DNA of 64,000 bases from Stercorarius parasiticus (lineage: Eukaryota > Chordata > Aves > Charadriiformes > Stercorariidae). Of this stretch, positions 11,401 through 24,065 are shown one piece after another. A model generated the notes under the pieces. It saw only the letters and a program-made list of their open reading frames with translations, did no database searches and was not told where the DNA came from. The position numbers and the translations under genes are program-made. The first letter of the stretch is position 1. Every line of letters begins with the position of its first letter. Where the stretch lies: positions 84,524 to 148,523 of the forward strand of contig VWZL01005048.1 of NCBI GenBank assembly GCA_013396915.1, written 5' to 3'.

Positions 11401-14400
11401 TCAGTCTTAGAGATCTGCCCAGCCTCCCAGCATCGGATCTGGTTTGCTCCGGACGGCCTCTTTGCCAAGGCCATTTCTGGGAATTCTGCTTGAATTCTGT
11501 GTCTTTGCTAAAATTAAAACCCACAAACAAGTAATCCTGTCAGGAAGGGGCTGCATGCGCAGGCAGCGCTGTATGCTGGCCGCTGGGCTCGCGGCTTTCT
11601 GCCTGTCTGTCTCAAGTCCCATACTGCTGAAATGCGTGTGTTGTCCCGACCGAGCATTTCTCCCCGCTGCCGGCTCTCCTTCCGTCGGCGTTTGCCAAGC
11701 CTTCAGTGCCTTCACGGCCCCCTCGGCTCCAACTGTGTGTCTGACTTCGTTGGATTGTTCTTGTTCCTTTGCCAGGATAAGAAATACGCCAGCGACAAGT
11801 ACAAAGACATCTACACGGAGCTGAGCATCGTGAAGGCCAAGGCAGACTGCGATATCAGCAGGTTGAAAGAGCAGCTGAAAGCAGCCACAGAAGCTCAGGG
11901 AGAGAAATCCCCTGTGAACACCACTGTATCGGGATATGGTCAGTCCTCCTCCAGCAGCTTTAAGCAATTGTGGGTTCCCCGAGCTAACGCGTGCCTCCTG
12001 GCGTACAAGCCCTTGTGCAGTAATGGGTCCGAGTGGTGCTTTTTTGCCATTTGATGCTGCTTCCCACCTCTGCTCCTTGCAGACAGTCTCACCGGGGATG
12101 GCAGGGGCCAGGCAGCCCTGAATTGCCTTCCCGTGGCAGTTCCTCCTTCCAGCCCTGTGGATGGGAAGCGGGTGGGCTTTGAAAGCCTCCTGGCATTTTG
12201 CATTGGGAAAAACCATGCGGTGCAGGGGAGCGGAGACCCCCGAGAGTCCCCTCTGCCCTTCCGGCAGCGCTGCTTCAGTCGGGCTCATCGGGGCACTTTC
12301 CCGGGCTGGGATGGCAGAAGGGACCCAGCTCTGCTCCTTGCAGGAAGCCCACGAGCACCACGCTAACGCTGCTTCTTTTGTTTCTCCCCAGATATTATGA
12401 AATCAAAAAGCAACCCTGATTTCTTGAAGAAAGACAGATCCAGTGTTAGCCGGCAACTAAGGAATATCAGGTCAAAGGTGAGCTCAGATCTCCTTCCCCG
12501 TGTGATTAAAATGCCCAGCTTTACTCTCCGGTGGGGGTCCCAGGTGGGAAGAAATTGGTAGGGGAAGAAAACCATGAATTTCCCAGACGCTAGTGCTAGC
12601 CTGGACGGCACTGGGGAGAAAAGTGAGCTTTTGGCTGCGAAACGGCTGGCTGTGCAGCCAGGCAGGGCACACACACTCCTGACTGCTGAGGTCGAGGCGC
12701 GAAGCTGCTCCCGGCTTAAAAAAGGACAAAGTTCACCCTGTTCTTTGGTCTTTCACAGGAGGACTCTCCCAGTATTTGCTCCCTTTTTTCAGTTGAAATT
12801 TAGGTGGTGTCAGTAGGTGGAAATGTGCACATCATTCTAGGTTTTACAGTGTTCATCACTGCAAGGTTTATGGTCTTTGTATGGATCAACGACGCCTTGG
12901 TCCTGGGCATGTTTAACACACGCTTTGCTGGTGTGTTAACACGGTGCAGATGGCCCTGTGTTTCTCCGGCTGTTCTGTATTTGCTGTTGGTCCCAAAGCC
13001 CAGTGATGCTGTGCCAAGCTCTCCTGCTTGGCTTGCTGACTGCCAGAGTCACATCACGTTACACACTGGCCGTTCCCTTTGGGACCACAGGGATAAAAAG
13101 GGCAAATAAAGCCGCTGAGAAGCCATACATAGGTCAGTTGGAAGGAAGGTCAACATGGGCAAAACCTGCTTTGCCTCTCGCCACTGGGTACCTGGTGTCT
13201 CATGCTGATGTTTGAAGTGGTTGGGACCTGGGGCAGAGCAAGAAGCCTGGTAGCCAAAAGGCTTCTAGCTCGGTGCCCATGCCGGGGAAACAGTCGCCAC
13301 CCGAGCCCTGCGAGCGGCCGGTCATCGGCTTGGGGTGTCTGCGCTGCACTGAGTAAATAACGGAGAGCACCTCTGCGCATTTCAGGGGCAGCGCTGATGT
13401 TGGGTTTCCCCTCACCACTTCAACTGGGCCCACTTCTCCTGTGGTCCCGCGTGCGTGTTGCATGGTGGGGGAAGGAGGAGAGCAAGCATGGGCTCTGCCT
13501 GGGCGCGCTGCCGGCTCGCATCGCTGCCGGGGCGGGGGGGCTGGGGCTGCGCGAACGCCGATGCATTCAGGATTTATGAGCTTCTTCTTTTGTTTTGTTT
13601 TGTTTTTTTTCTTTATTTTGCTTTTTTCCTTCAACAGTCCGTTATTGAGCAGGTCTCATGGGATAACTGAAATGAACCCGAGTCCAGGTTCCCTGCCACG
13701 TAGGTAAACAAACCGGCACCCACCAAGCGACGCAGCTGCCCGCTGGAGCGGCCCACTTTTGCATGCACTGCTCACACCTCCGTGGCAAACGAGAGCCCTT
13801 CTTCTCTTAATGACTGACTGGTTCATTCACGGCTAATTATTTCACTGGGGGAGGGGGAAGGGGAGAGGTCAGAGTACCCAAGATCCATAGTAAATGCAGT
13901 CTCTCTGGCTCTTCCCTGGGGAATACGGCTTTCTCGTCTTCCTGCTCCTCCCACCCTCGCCAACACAGCTAACCATCGCGGAGAGGATTTGGACGCGGTG
14001 GGGCACGTTTTCCTGTTTGCTGTGTTGGGAGCGCGGGACGCTGAGTGTGCATGCTTGAATGACTCTGCATGCCTCAGACTAAACTTTAGCAACATCCAGG
14101 TCTCGTAGGAGAAATAGCCGTTTTGCTGTTAGCCCAGCGGAGGAGTGGGTCAGTGATGCCTATAAATGCATTTCCGACAAAGGCCAGTAGCATGTAAGAT
14201 GGTGCCCCCCTTGTCTCAGCTGCAGAGGGGATGTCCTGGGCTGCCCTGTATTTCCTTTACCCATAATTGGTGCTTCTTTAGGTTGATCTGTGCCTGAGCA
14301 TGAGTCCTCCTTGCCCAGTAACCTCCTCCTCCTGCTCCCCAGGCTTCCTCCAGCTCCCCGGTGTCTACCCAGCTGCTCCATCCCTTGGTGCTGCGCCTCC

Positions 14401-16501
14401 ATCCCACACGCTGGCTTGAGGCTTCCGAGCTCATCCAGCAAATAGAGGGAGCTGATGAGAAACAGACCGATCCTAATGACCCAAATATCTCGAGTAACTG
14501 GAGCAATAGTTAATTTACTGGCCCATGGTAAAGACTGAGGTTAGAGCACCTGCAGAGGGAGGTTAGAGAAGAGGGGAGGTCCCCAGCATGGTGGCAGAGG
14601 GGTGGCTGGAGAGCCCCAGGAGGTCTGATGGAGGATCCCTTTATCACAGATTTCATCCTACATTAGTCTCCCTTCATCAGGCTCCCGTCCACAGCAACTC
14701 AAATGGGTTGTGTGACTGCCTAAAGGGTGAATTTCCTGGAATTTTTACCACCAGGCAGAATAGTCTTAATGGTTTCTGTTGTCTCCTTCCATCTGATGAG
14801 AAATCCGAAGTACAAACTGGAATGCACGGGCTGCTGCCTATTTAAAGAGGCCCAAAGTAAACTTCCTTTAGGAAGCGTGTGCTCAGAGACTCGCATCCCC
14901 AGAGACTCCGCTGCCCGTTGAAAAGCAAGCACGCGGCATTTGTAAATTCAAACCAATCCATTTTAGTGCTTTCATTTCCGTGCCGCTTCCCAAAGCTGTT
15001 CTGTATTTGTGGGCCTGGGGGAGGAGAAACATTTAAAGAAATACAGTAACCATGGGAATCTGCACGGCCTCCGGGCAAGTTTATCATGGAGCCCTGCCTT
15101 GATAAACACACATCAAACAAAACCCAGCCCCAAAATCTAACCTGCTGCTGTGATTGTACGGTCCCCTGGCACCACGGTCGGGGAAGTAAAAGGAGAAGGA
15201 GAAATGGCTGCCCGTTAGTAGAAGGGGGTTTATGTACCGGTCTGTAAATAACGTTCCAGCTGCAGAGTGAATTCCTTGCAACTCACAAGGCATCGGCAGG
15301 GTTACCCTGTCCCGCGGCAGCTGCAGCCCAGCAACGGGAGCTTTTACGGCACGTAGTGGCAGAGCCATGGCTGTCGGCTGGGGAGAGGCCTGTGCCTCCT
15401 CAGCAGCACCAAACAGGGAAACGCACTGGTGCTCTGCTCCCCCGAAGCCCTTACGCCACAGTTTTGGGGCTGCAGGAAGGAGGGAAGGCTGGCTTTAGGC
15501 TTGGGCATCTCCTCAGGCTGGTTTCAGGTTAAAGCTGTCTTACAGGGAGCAAGCAGTTTGCTTCTGGGTTTCTGCCCCTCACATCGTTGCTGCTTTCCCG
15601 AGTCCTCACACATAGGCAAGAGGAGAACTCACAAATCCAAATGCCGAGAGGAGAACTCACAAATCCAAATGCTGAAAGGAGAACTCCCAAATCCAAATGC
15701 CGAGGGCTAGCGGGGCGGGCTTTTCTGTTGGCTAGCTGAGTGTCGTGCCTTGAAATCTGGATGCTGCATCCGAATGGGATCAGCCATCAGATCCTGCTAG
15801 ACCTGAAGCGAGCATTTAGCCAGTCCTCTGTCTAACCCTGTGCAGTAGAGGCAGCTTTGGCTTGGGAGAGCCCCCAGGCTGGGGTTAGAGAAAGGGTGGG
15901 ATTGTCACTGCTGGCACCAAAAACGCAGTCTCCGGGGCTGCTTGAACAAAGCCTGTGCATTGACCGGCGCCAGGACCGTCTCAGACGGACGCAGGGTCAG
16001 TCGGTGCTGCAGTGGCGCGGGGAGGACCGGCGCGCGGGTCCTTGCTCAGCAGCGCAGCCGATCCGAGCCGGCCTGCCGGGGGCTCCCGCAGTGCCGGAGC
16101 TCCGCTGAAATTGCCCCAAGCCACCGCTGCACCGCAGGCTGCGGGGGGTCATTTTCCGAGTCGAGCTAATCCCGCTTGCAGCATGGTGTGCCTCTCATTT
16201 GCTTCTGGTACGTCGCCTGGTTCGTTTGCAATCTCACCCTCTCTCTAGGCACCATTCGCCAGTAACTGCCCTCCATAACCGTGTGTTTTCTCTTAGCATG
16301 TCCCACTAATCTCTCCGCCAAGGAGGCCATTCTCCCGCTGCCCACGTCTCCTTTGCCTGAGCATCGCACCCTTTCCCTGTGCCCGATGCCCGCCCGCGTC
16401 CCACGCTGTCTGTCTTTTGTCTCTCCCAGAGTCTGAAGGAAGGCCTGACTGTGCAAGAACGCCTGAAGCTTTTTGAATCCAGGGACTTGAAGAAAGACTA
16501 G
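1565..16501 (+). CDS. MPRIP: MPRIP, myosin phosphatase Rho-interacting protein (3' part)
   Basis: MPRIP is an actin-associated scaffold that links RhoA and the MYPT1 subunit of myosin phosphatase to stress fibres. Only the C-terminal coiled-coil half is present; the PH domains lie off the left edge. Exons read from the sequence: 1565-5434, 8495-8642, 9243-9360, 10096-10255, 10397-10516, 11062-11148, 11776-11938, 12392-12477, then either 13638-13670 (ending in VIEQVSWDN) or 16430-16501 (ending in RDLKKD). All junctions are GT-AG and phases match throughout. The joined residues (for example ATCERGFAAMEE, LLRVKESEIQYLKQE, DKKYASDKYKDIYTE) match the vertebrate MPRIP C-terminus as I know it. The protein is almost entirely charged heptad coiled coil. 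The open frame beyond 5434 (to 5473) is intron readthrough. Assignment is near certain; the 5' end is truncated by the window. Confidence 0.95.
5435..8494 (+). other. MPRIP: MPRIP intron after the giant exon
   Basis: A 3.06-kb intron with GT donor at 5435 and CAG acceptor at 8492-8494. Apart from the CR1 fragment at 6470-6595 and a short A-rich run near 7360-7380, I see nothing functional. Several open frames of 60-130 codons lack recognisable protein features. Confidence 0.8.
6470..6595 (-). mobile_element. CR1 LINE 3' fragment (intronic)
   Basis: Carries the conserved reverse-complement CR1 tail (GGGTTGGAAGGGACCTTAAA at 6487-6506) and the upstream segment ending in AGGCTGC-type sequence. 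The element lies antisense to MPRIP. It is the inverted partner of the copy at 10764-10864. Confidence 0.9.
9153..9180. repeat. (AAAC)n microsatellite
   Basis: About six AAAC units in the MPRIP intron between the exons at 8495-8642 and 9243-9360, ending about 60 bases before the next acceptor. Confidence 0.85.
10764..10864 (+). mobile_element. CR1 LINE 3' fragment (intronic)
   Basis: The sense-oriented CR1 tail ends with the family's ATTCTGTGATTCTATGA microsatellite-like terminus at 10847-10863. It lies in the MPRIP intron between exons 10397-10516 and 11062-11148. It is complementary over about 90 bases to the fragment at 6470-6595, including a 37-base perfect match (10815-10851 against 6478-6514). 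Confidence 0.9.
13638..13703 (+). CDS. MPRIP: MPRIP cassette exon with stop (C-terminus SVIEQVSWDN)
   Basis: The acceptor TTCAACAG ends at 13637. The coding part 13638-13670 reads SVIEQVSWDN and then TGA, one of the two known MPRIP C-termini. A good donor, TAG|GTAAAC, follows at 13703/13704, so this looks like a 66-nt internal cassette exon rather than a terminal exon. I see no AATAAA signal close downstream. When included, its stop lies only 33 nt upstream of the following junction. Confidence 0.85.
13704..16429 (+). other. MPRIP: MPRIP last intron
   Basis: 2.7 kb between the cassette exon and the terminal exon, with acceptor CTCTCCCAG ending at 16429. It contains a three-copy 28-base minisatellite at 15621-15704 and otherwise no recognised gene or repeat. 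The part after about 15,900 is GC-rich. Confidence 0.75.
15621..15704. repeat. 28-bp tandem repeat, three copies
   Basis: Three direct head-to-tail copies at 15621-15648, 15649-15676 and 15677-15704, differing at a few positions. The unit starts AGGAGAACTC and contains AAATCCAAATG. There are no spacers, so it is a minisatellite in the last MPRIP intron, not a CRISPR array. Confidence 0.9.
16430..16501 (+). CDS. MPRIP: MPRIP terminal coding exon (C-terminus RDLKKD)
   Basis: Reads SLKEGLTVQERLKLFES followed by RDLKKD and TAG at 16499-16501, the other known MPRIP C-terminus. It continues in phase from the exon ending at 12477 when the 66-nt cassette is skipped. The 3' UTR follows directly. Confidence 0.92.
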   Translation, partial: SLKEGLTVQERLKLFESRDLKKD

Positions 16502-17569
16502 TTCTCCCCGCTCCGCTTGACCACGCGCACCTCCCAGCTTGAGGCAGCACAGCACCAGCACCGTTTGTCTCTCGTTCCTTACGACTGTCCTTGCTGTCGT
16601 TCGTCTTGACGCCCCCGACGGGACCCGGCGCCGCGGTGGGGGTGCCCCCCGCCGCCCCCTCCCCTCCCCAGCACCTTTTCCCTGCTTGTGAGACGCTCCA
16701 GAGACTCTGAGAGGGAGAGGAAGGGATCGGGGTGGGGTGTTTTTCCCCTCTCTTTGGCGCTTTGTAGGAGAATCCTTCCTTTACTGTAAACCATTACACT
16801 AAGTGTCAGTATTAAGGCTCAGTAGCCTGTTAATAAGCTAGCTCTGTCGTACCAACCGTTTTGGTATGCAAGCAGGGCCTGGGTGGTATCGGCCATACCT
16901 AGCTCTTACTGCTGTCAAGAGACCCAGTGCTCAGAGCACGCCAGGAGCCTAATCTAACCGTTTATCTCGATTGCATTAATTGCACCTACAAGGGGGGGAA
17001 AGCCTGGGGGAAGCTGTCGGGGAGCGCAAGTCCGTGCCGGCGTACGCAGCCCGGAGGTACAACACTGACATCTCGCTGGAGAAGGACGCAAGAAATGATT
17101 CTCCTGCCCCGTGACTGTGCCGTATCCTGAATGTAGGCGATACCGAAGCCCGTCGAGCTTTGGTGGCTGCCCGGGTGGTTATGGATAGGGAGCTGCAGAT
17201 ACTCACCTGCACCGTCGCGTCTGCCCCATCGGCGTGTCTTTGCCTCCCATCCCGCTGGTGGCCAGAGTCGGTGTTTCAGGGGCCGAGCTGTAAGATCACT
17301 TTCTTGCCTCTGTTAGATCAAGCCCAGCACTCTTTTTTTTTTTTGCTGTTACTCCCTTCCTCTCATTGAGTCCCGTGTATCCCAGGGTCTGTGCGCATGT
17401 GAAACTCCCTTTTCCTAGTCAAAGGAAAGTAGAGTAGAAAGTAGAGCCAATATTGACTGAAAATGCACAGTGCTCAATGCATATAATGCTCCTTTTTTAT
17501 CAGCTTCTTGAATTCAACTCTTCTTGTCAGCAGGGCAGCTCCTATTTTAATTCTTTAATCTTTTCCTGA

Positions 17570-17575
17570 AATAAA
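17570..17575 (+). terminator. MPRIP: Proximal polyadenylation signal AATAAA (candidate)
   Basis: Canonical hexamer about 1.07 kb after the MPRIP stop, in an AT-rich patch. A candidate proximal cleavage signal. Confidence 0.45.
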
Positions 17576-20500
17576 AATCTCAAAACCGGTATGTGCTTCA
17601 GACCTTCTCAGTCCTAATAGCTTGTGTATTTAAAGCCTACAATTTAGCACCATGAGGCCGATGATAGACGGATACAAGCTAAGTGAGGTGAGGGAGCTGC
17701 AGCAGACGGCCAGCCCAGCGGAGGATGGCTTCCCAGAAGAAGCCTTCGCTGCTTTGCAGCAGCAGGGCTGCCCCGGCACGGTGGCTTCATCCCGGGCTGA
17801 CGACAGCATTGCAAGATGCCACCGGTAAAGACTCCGGGTCCTGCCTCACCAATGGCCCTGGATCGCTCCAGCACGCTGGCTTCCCAACCCGTGGTTGAAG
17901 TAGGCAGCTCTGTGTGCTTTCACGGCTCATTTTGGGTCCGTTATGTGGGCGGTACAAGCGCAGCCCTCAGAGCAAACTGTCGCTGGTGACAGCTATGCCC
18001 AGTCCTGCCAGGCTGGACCACGGCCGGGGGCTGGAGAGCTCACCCTCATCCTCCCGCTTAGAGCAGCAAGTCTCTGTTTCAGCCACCGGACCCTCAGCAG
18101 GAGATGGCGTCGTCTAACCGCGGCGTGAATCAGGCTCTCGCCCAACTTGTGTGGCCTTGCCATGGCCGAGCTCTCGGCTTGACACCTCCTGGGGCACTCG
18201 TGGCAGCGCATGGCAGCGTCCGGTCCTGCCCGTAGGAGTCACGCTTGTCCCCAGCCAAGATGCTGGCACTGCGCAGCGGGCAGAGGACGTATGGAGATGT
18301 TCTCCCACTGCAACGCTCTGTAATCTGTGTCTGGGTGTACATGGAAACCCTGGAGGTAGGAGGAGGGTAGGAAAGATGCTCAGCCACTCGGATACAAAGG
18401 CTTTTCCCTCACCAGCAGGCACGTACCCTCTAAGAAGTTTTGATGTGCAGCGATTCGCCCCAATCCCAGCTCACCGTAGCACTTTCTGCAGAGCATCGGA
18501 GGACCCGGGAGCCTTCCCAGCCATGGAGCACCTGGACCACCTCTCCGATCAACCATCAGCCGCTCCCAGGAATCTCGGTGCGGCTCCTTGCGTTGTGTTT
18601 GCTTTCACCCATCAGTCAGCAGCCGCCCTAGTCCTCCTCCCACCCCACCGCGGAGGAACGTGGCCTGTGCACCCAAAGCTGCTCGCCATCAGCGTCTCAC
18701 CTGCATGACGGGAGTCCGAACTGGGGAGCCCCAAAGTGGAAATGGTCACCTCAGCGCTGTCTTGGGGCTGTGGAACTAACTGCTGTCACCACACTGAGCT
18801 AGCTAATGGCCAGCTAAAGCATAGGCTGTTGTTGATAAACCCATGGATGTTGGTAATGCTTAGCAGTGGCTTTTTATATATCCGTGGCATTCCAGCTTCC
18901 CTTCCAGCTGAGGAGATCCAGATGCAGCTCTCCCTGGTTGTAGCACTTCCCAAATTCAGCCTTTTCCAGGTCAAGTGCTCATGTGTTGTGCTTAGAAGTC
19001 CACTTATGGAAGAAGAGGGTCCTTTGTCACTAGTCGTGTGCAGGGTTTCTCTCTCTCCCCCTGCCGGCATCTTGCACGTGACTGAAGTGAGAGGTCTGGG
19101 GCTCTGGTGTAACCTCACAGTTGGGTGATGGATGCGTGTTGGGATCCCCATGCTCACAGCAGCTGGAACATGATACTTAGTGGCATCAATGAGCAGTTAA
19201 GGGCAGTCTTTTGGGCTATTACTTGGGTGGGAAGATGACTCCATCCACTGTGCTTTGTATATTGTATACACCTGATTGTCAGGAGACGGTCACCCAGTCC
19301 CAGTGCCTGGCTTGGTCCCATCCGAAGTCATCTCTCCAGCTCTCAGCAGGGATAACCTTTACACTTCATCCCTGGCTGCTCCAGGTCCGTGGTGAGCGCT
19401 GCCCTCTGTGATCTCCTGGCAGAGGCCTTGGGACACAGCGTTAGGACAGCATGTAAGCTTTGTCATTGTCATTGCTCTTCCCTTACAAGACCTCACTGGC
19501 TCCAGGAGGACACCTTCCTCCTCCTCCTCCTCTTCTCTCCAGACATATGGTGGGACTTTGTCCTTTTTGGCCAACCGAGCAGAACACATGCTGGGCTCCT
19601 TCTCGCCATGTGGACCCTGACCTTTCTTACGTCCCCCAGCAAATCCTGCTTTTTCTTTGCATGCTGCCGTTGCTCAGGAGCACTCATTTTAAGCGTGAAG
19701 ACTAGAAGTTACGTACCTTGCTATTTGCATTGGCACAGTGGTGGTGTGGAGGACACAAGGTGGACCCTTTCTGGTACAGGCTCATGCCACTGAGCATCGT
19801 GAGGCTCCCCACGGAGGGGAGGTTCCTGCTCTACGCTTGCATATACCAAGAAATCCTCTCTTGCAGCTTAGAGTCCTGCCTGGGACGAGGTATTGAGCCT
19901 AGCGAGTACTAGCACTTGATTTCTTTGCCAGTGCTCTGGCTTCGAACCGTTATTTCTTAACGTAGAGAACGGCTGGGTGAGTGGAGGGCGCACGTGGAGC
20001 GATGAGGTGGGGATCGTCCCCAGCTTTTAACTCAGCATGTGTAAATACGTTTGGGTTTGGGTTTGGTTTTGTTTTTTTTTTTCTTAAAAAAAAAAGGGGT
20101 GAGGGTGGGCAGAAAAGCACTGCAGTGTGTTGGCGAAGGTGGCAGCGCTTCGGTGGCGGATGGCGCAGGAAGGCGGAAGAAGGTGCGATAGAAATGGGGC
20201 GACACGGGGAGCTGTGCAGAGACCGCGGGCGCTGCAGACGGCGAGCGTCCGGAGACGCACTTTCCGCTTGTGCTCGGGCCTTAACTTGCCCTGTGGAAGG
20301 AGGCGATGGGGGGGGACATCCTTATACACCTAGAAAACCATACTGATGTTTGGGGGGGGGGGGAGAAGTCCCCCAGGAACACTCGTGCAGCTCTTGCTCC
20401 TTTCCTGTAGACGTGCCCATACACTGTGCAAGGGGACGAGTAGAACTTCTGGGTCCCTTGTGTCAATTCTTCACCCGAGGCAGCGCAGACGGTGTTTTGC

Positions 20501-20865
20501 TTCTCTCCTGTGAGGCACTGCCGGGGGGGTCCGGCATCAGCAGGAATGAAGCTGGATTTTTCTTCTCCGTTTCCTCTACTTTGTTTTTACCTTACTGTCC
20601 AGAAAATATCGGCCCTCGCATCACCTCCCCTCTTTTTGTGGGCTCCCTGAAACATCTGTAAAAGGATTTGAATTGCGGTTTGCTAACGGGGGTCAGACCC
20701 CGGGGATCAGCTGGTCAGAGGCTCGCGGTCAGGGAACTTCTGTTTAATATAATATACATTGTCCAGCTTCTCTGGACCTTCAAATAGCTGAGAAAAGCAA
20801 AACAGGCAGGTTTGCTGGGAAAAAATAAAAAAAAAAGCCCTGGCAGTAACTACAGGTATAGCTGA

Positions 20866-20871
20866 AATAAA
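20866..20871 (+). terminator. MPRIP: Internal polyadenylation signal AATAAA (candidate)
   Basis: Canonical hexamer followed by a GTGTTGGGTGG G/T-rich element within the next 20 bases, the usual arrangement of a cleavage site. Possible intermediate 3' end of MPRIP. Confidence 0.4.
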
Positions 20872-21288
20872 ATGTGTTGGGTGGCAGGAGGACAGCCGCA
20901 GGGAACACGGCGTGCGGAGGGACGGGTGGGACTGGCCACCGTTGTCGTGGGTTTAGCAATTCTTAATAAGCCAAATCAATTAATCTCAGTGCTGAACTTC
21001 GTGGGTTTAAAATATTTGTCGCTAAGCGAAGGGGCCTTTTATGGACGTGGTGGTGATGGTCTTCTATGCTGTAGTACATCGGAGCAGCCGTCTTCCTCTG
21101 GGGAGTTGGGCTCCTTTGAGGATTAAAGCAGAGACCCGGGCTCTGCTGTCCCGGAGGTGCCGCGGGGGCTGAGACGGGGCCTCTCGGCATCGCCAGGATC
21201 AACCTCGGCCTTTGGGGCAGCACTTCACCAGCCGGGAACGCTGCACAGGATGTCCCGCGGTGGTAGCTGTGAGTTCTGGGGGTCACGA

Positions 21289-21324
21289 AGAGGAGGAGAA
21301 GGAGGAGGAGGAGGAGGAGGGAGG
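21289..21324. repeat. GAG/GGA-rich simple repeat
   Basis: Imperfect (GAG)n run of about 36 bases within the probable MPRIP 3' UTR. Confidence 0.8.
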
Positions 21325-24059
21325 ATGCTATGATATGCCAAGGGCTGTTCCGAACTCCTGCCCCAGGCTTCGGGCTCCGCTCCGCCTGCGCCTGGCACCT
21401 TTCTAAGCATCTCTCCAAAGGAAGAGGCTGTCCATTACCTGCCTTTACATTAAAGAAAGAGAGCGAACCTGCAGCGCCAATAAACAGCCTGAAACGTTTC
21501 TGACGAGAGCAGTGCTTTAAAAAAAAAAAAAAAGGGGAGGGGGAAAGCCAGCTGGGAAGGTTTTCACTGATGGCAGCGGTCCTTAGTTACCCCCTTGCTT
21601 CTTCCTGCTCCGGCGCACCGAATATCCACGGCGTCACACGGGGAATGCGAGCGGCTGCGTTTTACACAGTTCTACGCTATTGATAGCACCGAAATGCGAG
21701 GTCGAGGACAAGTGAAGCGCAAGGAAGGCGCAGACACAGACACCACCTAATTTGCTCCAAGGATTTTTTTTTTTTATTTTATTTTTAATTCCTGCTTAGA
21801 ATAGTTCCTACCGTTTCCACCGTCTCCCCCGAAACAGACTGAACCCTTCTCTAAATGTGACCTTTTCTTCGCCCGCGTGTAGAAAAATGAAACAAATTGT
21901 GTGCTTTTGCTTCAAAACCAGAATTGTGTGCCCACTTGTCCACCAGAAAAGTCTCTTCTTTTTTTTTTTTTGGGGGGGGGGAAGAGCTGGGCTGCATTAA
22001 CGGCGCTGCCCCCGGCTTTGTCAAACGTGTCCCTGCTTTTGTCCCGACCCTGTACTTGACTGCACTGCCACTAGACCTTCGCCTTTTCCCGTGGTTCAGA
22101 CACAGCACTTTTAGGCTGTTGTGAACGCTTAAGCACACGCACACGCGGTGTAGCTGGCCTTCCCTCTGTGATTTTTTTTTGGGGGGGGTGGGACCAACCA
22201 ACCAGCTTTGTTCTTCTTCCCTTTTAAAAAAGTAATTTAAAACCTGTATAGTATTCCAAGCACGCAATGTAAATATTTATGCCTCGGAAATTAGCGGAGG
22301 GTTCTCCTTCGTGACTAAGTTGTGGGGTTTGTTTTTTAAATCTTGTTCTAAGGGAGATGTCCCAGGCGGGGGCTGGGAGAGGAGCGCCCAGTGTGTCCGA
22401 CCCGCCCCCTCTGCCCTCATAAACTGTTTTGTTTGCTTTTGATGGCTTTCATAAACATCTTTTCAAACCTTTTCTGCTGACCTGTACCTTTAGTTTTGAA
22501 GATACCTGTCCAAAGATTGTGTACAGTCGGTTTGAGAACTGTAACCTCACTGCGCTATAAACCTGGGGTGGGTTTTTTTTCGATTCGGAGAACTCGGGAA
22601 TGGTGTATTTGATAGTGGCATTAACACCACGAGGATGCAAATCTCTCGTTCCACGGAGCAGCAGCGACTACTCGGTGACCGAGCACGCACGGCTGTCCTT
22701 GTGGTGGCCGCACACGACAGCTGCGGGGCTGTCGCAGTAACATCAAACATAACTTTCAGCACAACGGCGTTGACCTTCGGTGTGATCCCGGAGTACAACC
22801 CCCTCTCCAGAAGAGCCCCCAAGATCCCGCGGCAGGAGCAGGGAGCACCAGGCTGGAAATAACACAGGTTATAACGCTCTTTTGCCCGCATCAATGCGAG
22901 ACTAGGACAAGAAACCGAGGGCGTGGGATTTACCAGCAGAAACCTGGTGAGCCAGACGAGTTGGTACCAACGGAACTACGGCAGCTGGCCGTGAGCTCGT
23001 AAATTACGAGTGCAATTGCAATTCCTGTCTTCACGCAGACTGCCCGCGTGCTGGACTGTCAAGAACATTCACTCTTTGTTCTAAACTAGAGACGGCAAAG
23101 TATGTTGTAAAATACTAAAGACGACGGTAAGTAGAAAGCAGACAGGGACGCGCAGCCTTCGACCCGCGTCCGCCCTCCTGGCACCTGGAGTTCGGGATGA
23201 CTTGAGATTTTAAAGAACCGTTTATTTGAAAGGATGAAGTTTTGGGGAGAGAGGAGGAAGCTCTGCAAGTCTGTGGGTGGTATCTGAAGCGGCACTGGCC
23301 GTTCGGGTACTAATGGTCAGTCCCCCCACTGTCCTGAGGAGAACAGAAGGCTTCCCTTAGTTCTGTCCCAGCACAGCTTTAACCGACAACTGACCCGTAA
23401 TCGGAGGGGAATCTTTCTGGATTAAAACCACGCACGCACTACGCTCCACCGCTTGTACTCTGGGAATGACCCAAAGGAATGGTGAGTAATGAGGACGCAA
23501 GTGTCATTTCCCAGTTTGTGGCGATGGGACGCGGCAGCCAGCCCTCCCCCTCCGCCCTGCCCTGTGGCAGCGGAGCAGGGACGGTGGTACCCGGGTGGCA
23601 CCGGGATGCTGCAGCCCCACGGAAATCCCAGCGGCTCAAACCCAGGAATGATCACGGCAGGGCGGTGGGGAGAGGAGGCAGCACAGTTGTCCTCGATCCC
23701 TGCCCATCCGTAGGGCAGAACAGCCTCTTTTAAGGGGCATTTTCCACATGGATTACTCTGGGAAGTAACATCTCACATGTGGTATTTTCCCTCTGCAAAG
23801 AGGAATGGGTGTTGGAGGCTCCCGTTTCACAGTATGTGCGAGTTCCTCTCTCCTCCCCTTCTCCCTTCCACTCATTTATTTCAGTGCTTTTTTAAGAGCC
23901 ACCGTTTCCGATCAACTGCTCACTGTAATGGAAACATCACTTTTTCTCACAGTATTTATTCCTTACAAACTCTCGTGTGACATGCTAGGTTCCCATGGAT
24001 GTAGCTGATCATTTTTATTTTGTAAATATAATTACCTAACTTTACATTAACTATATCAT

Positions 24060-24065
24060 AATAAA
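24060..24065 (+). terminator. MPRIP: Distal polyadenylation signal of MPRIP
   Basis: AATAAA in an AT-rich context, followed within 30-40 bases by T/G-rich sequence (TTTGCATGCTGTGTAGTG). It is the last strong plus-strand signal before the convergent PLD6 gene. Confidence 0.6.

Noticed and set aside
15621..15704. Short direct repeats resembling a CRISPR array
   Set aside because: Units are contiguous with no spacers, in a vertebrate intron; it is a minisatellite.
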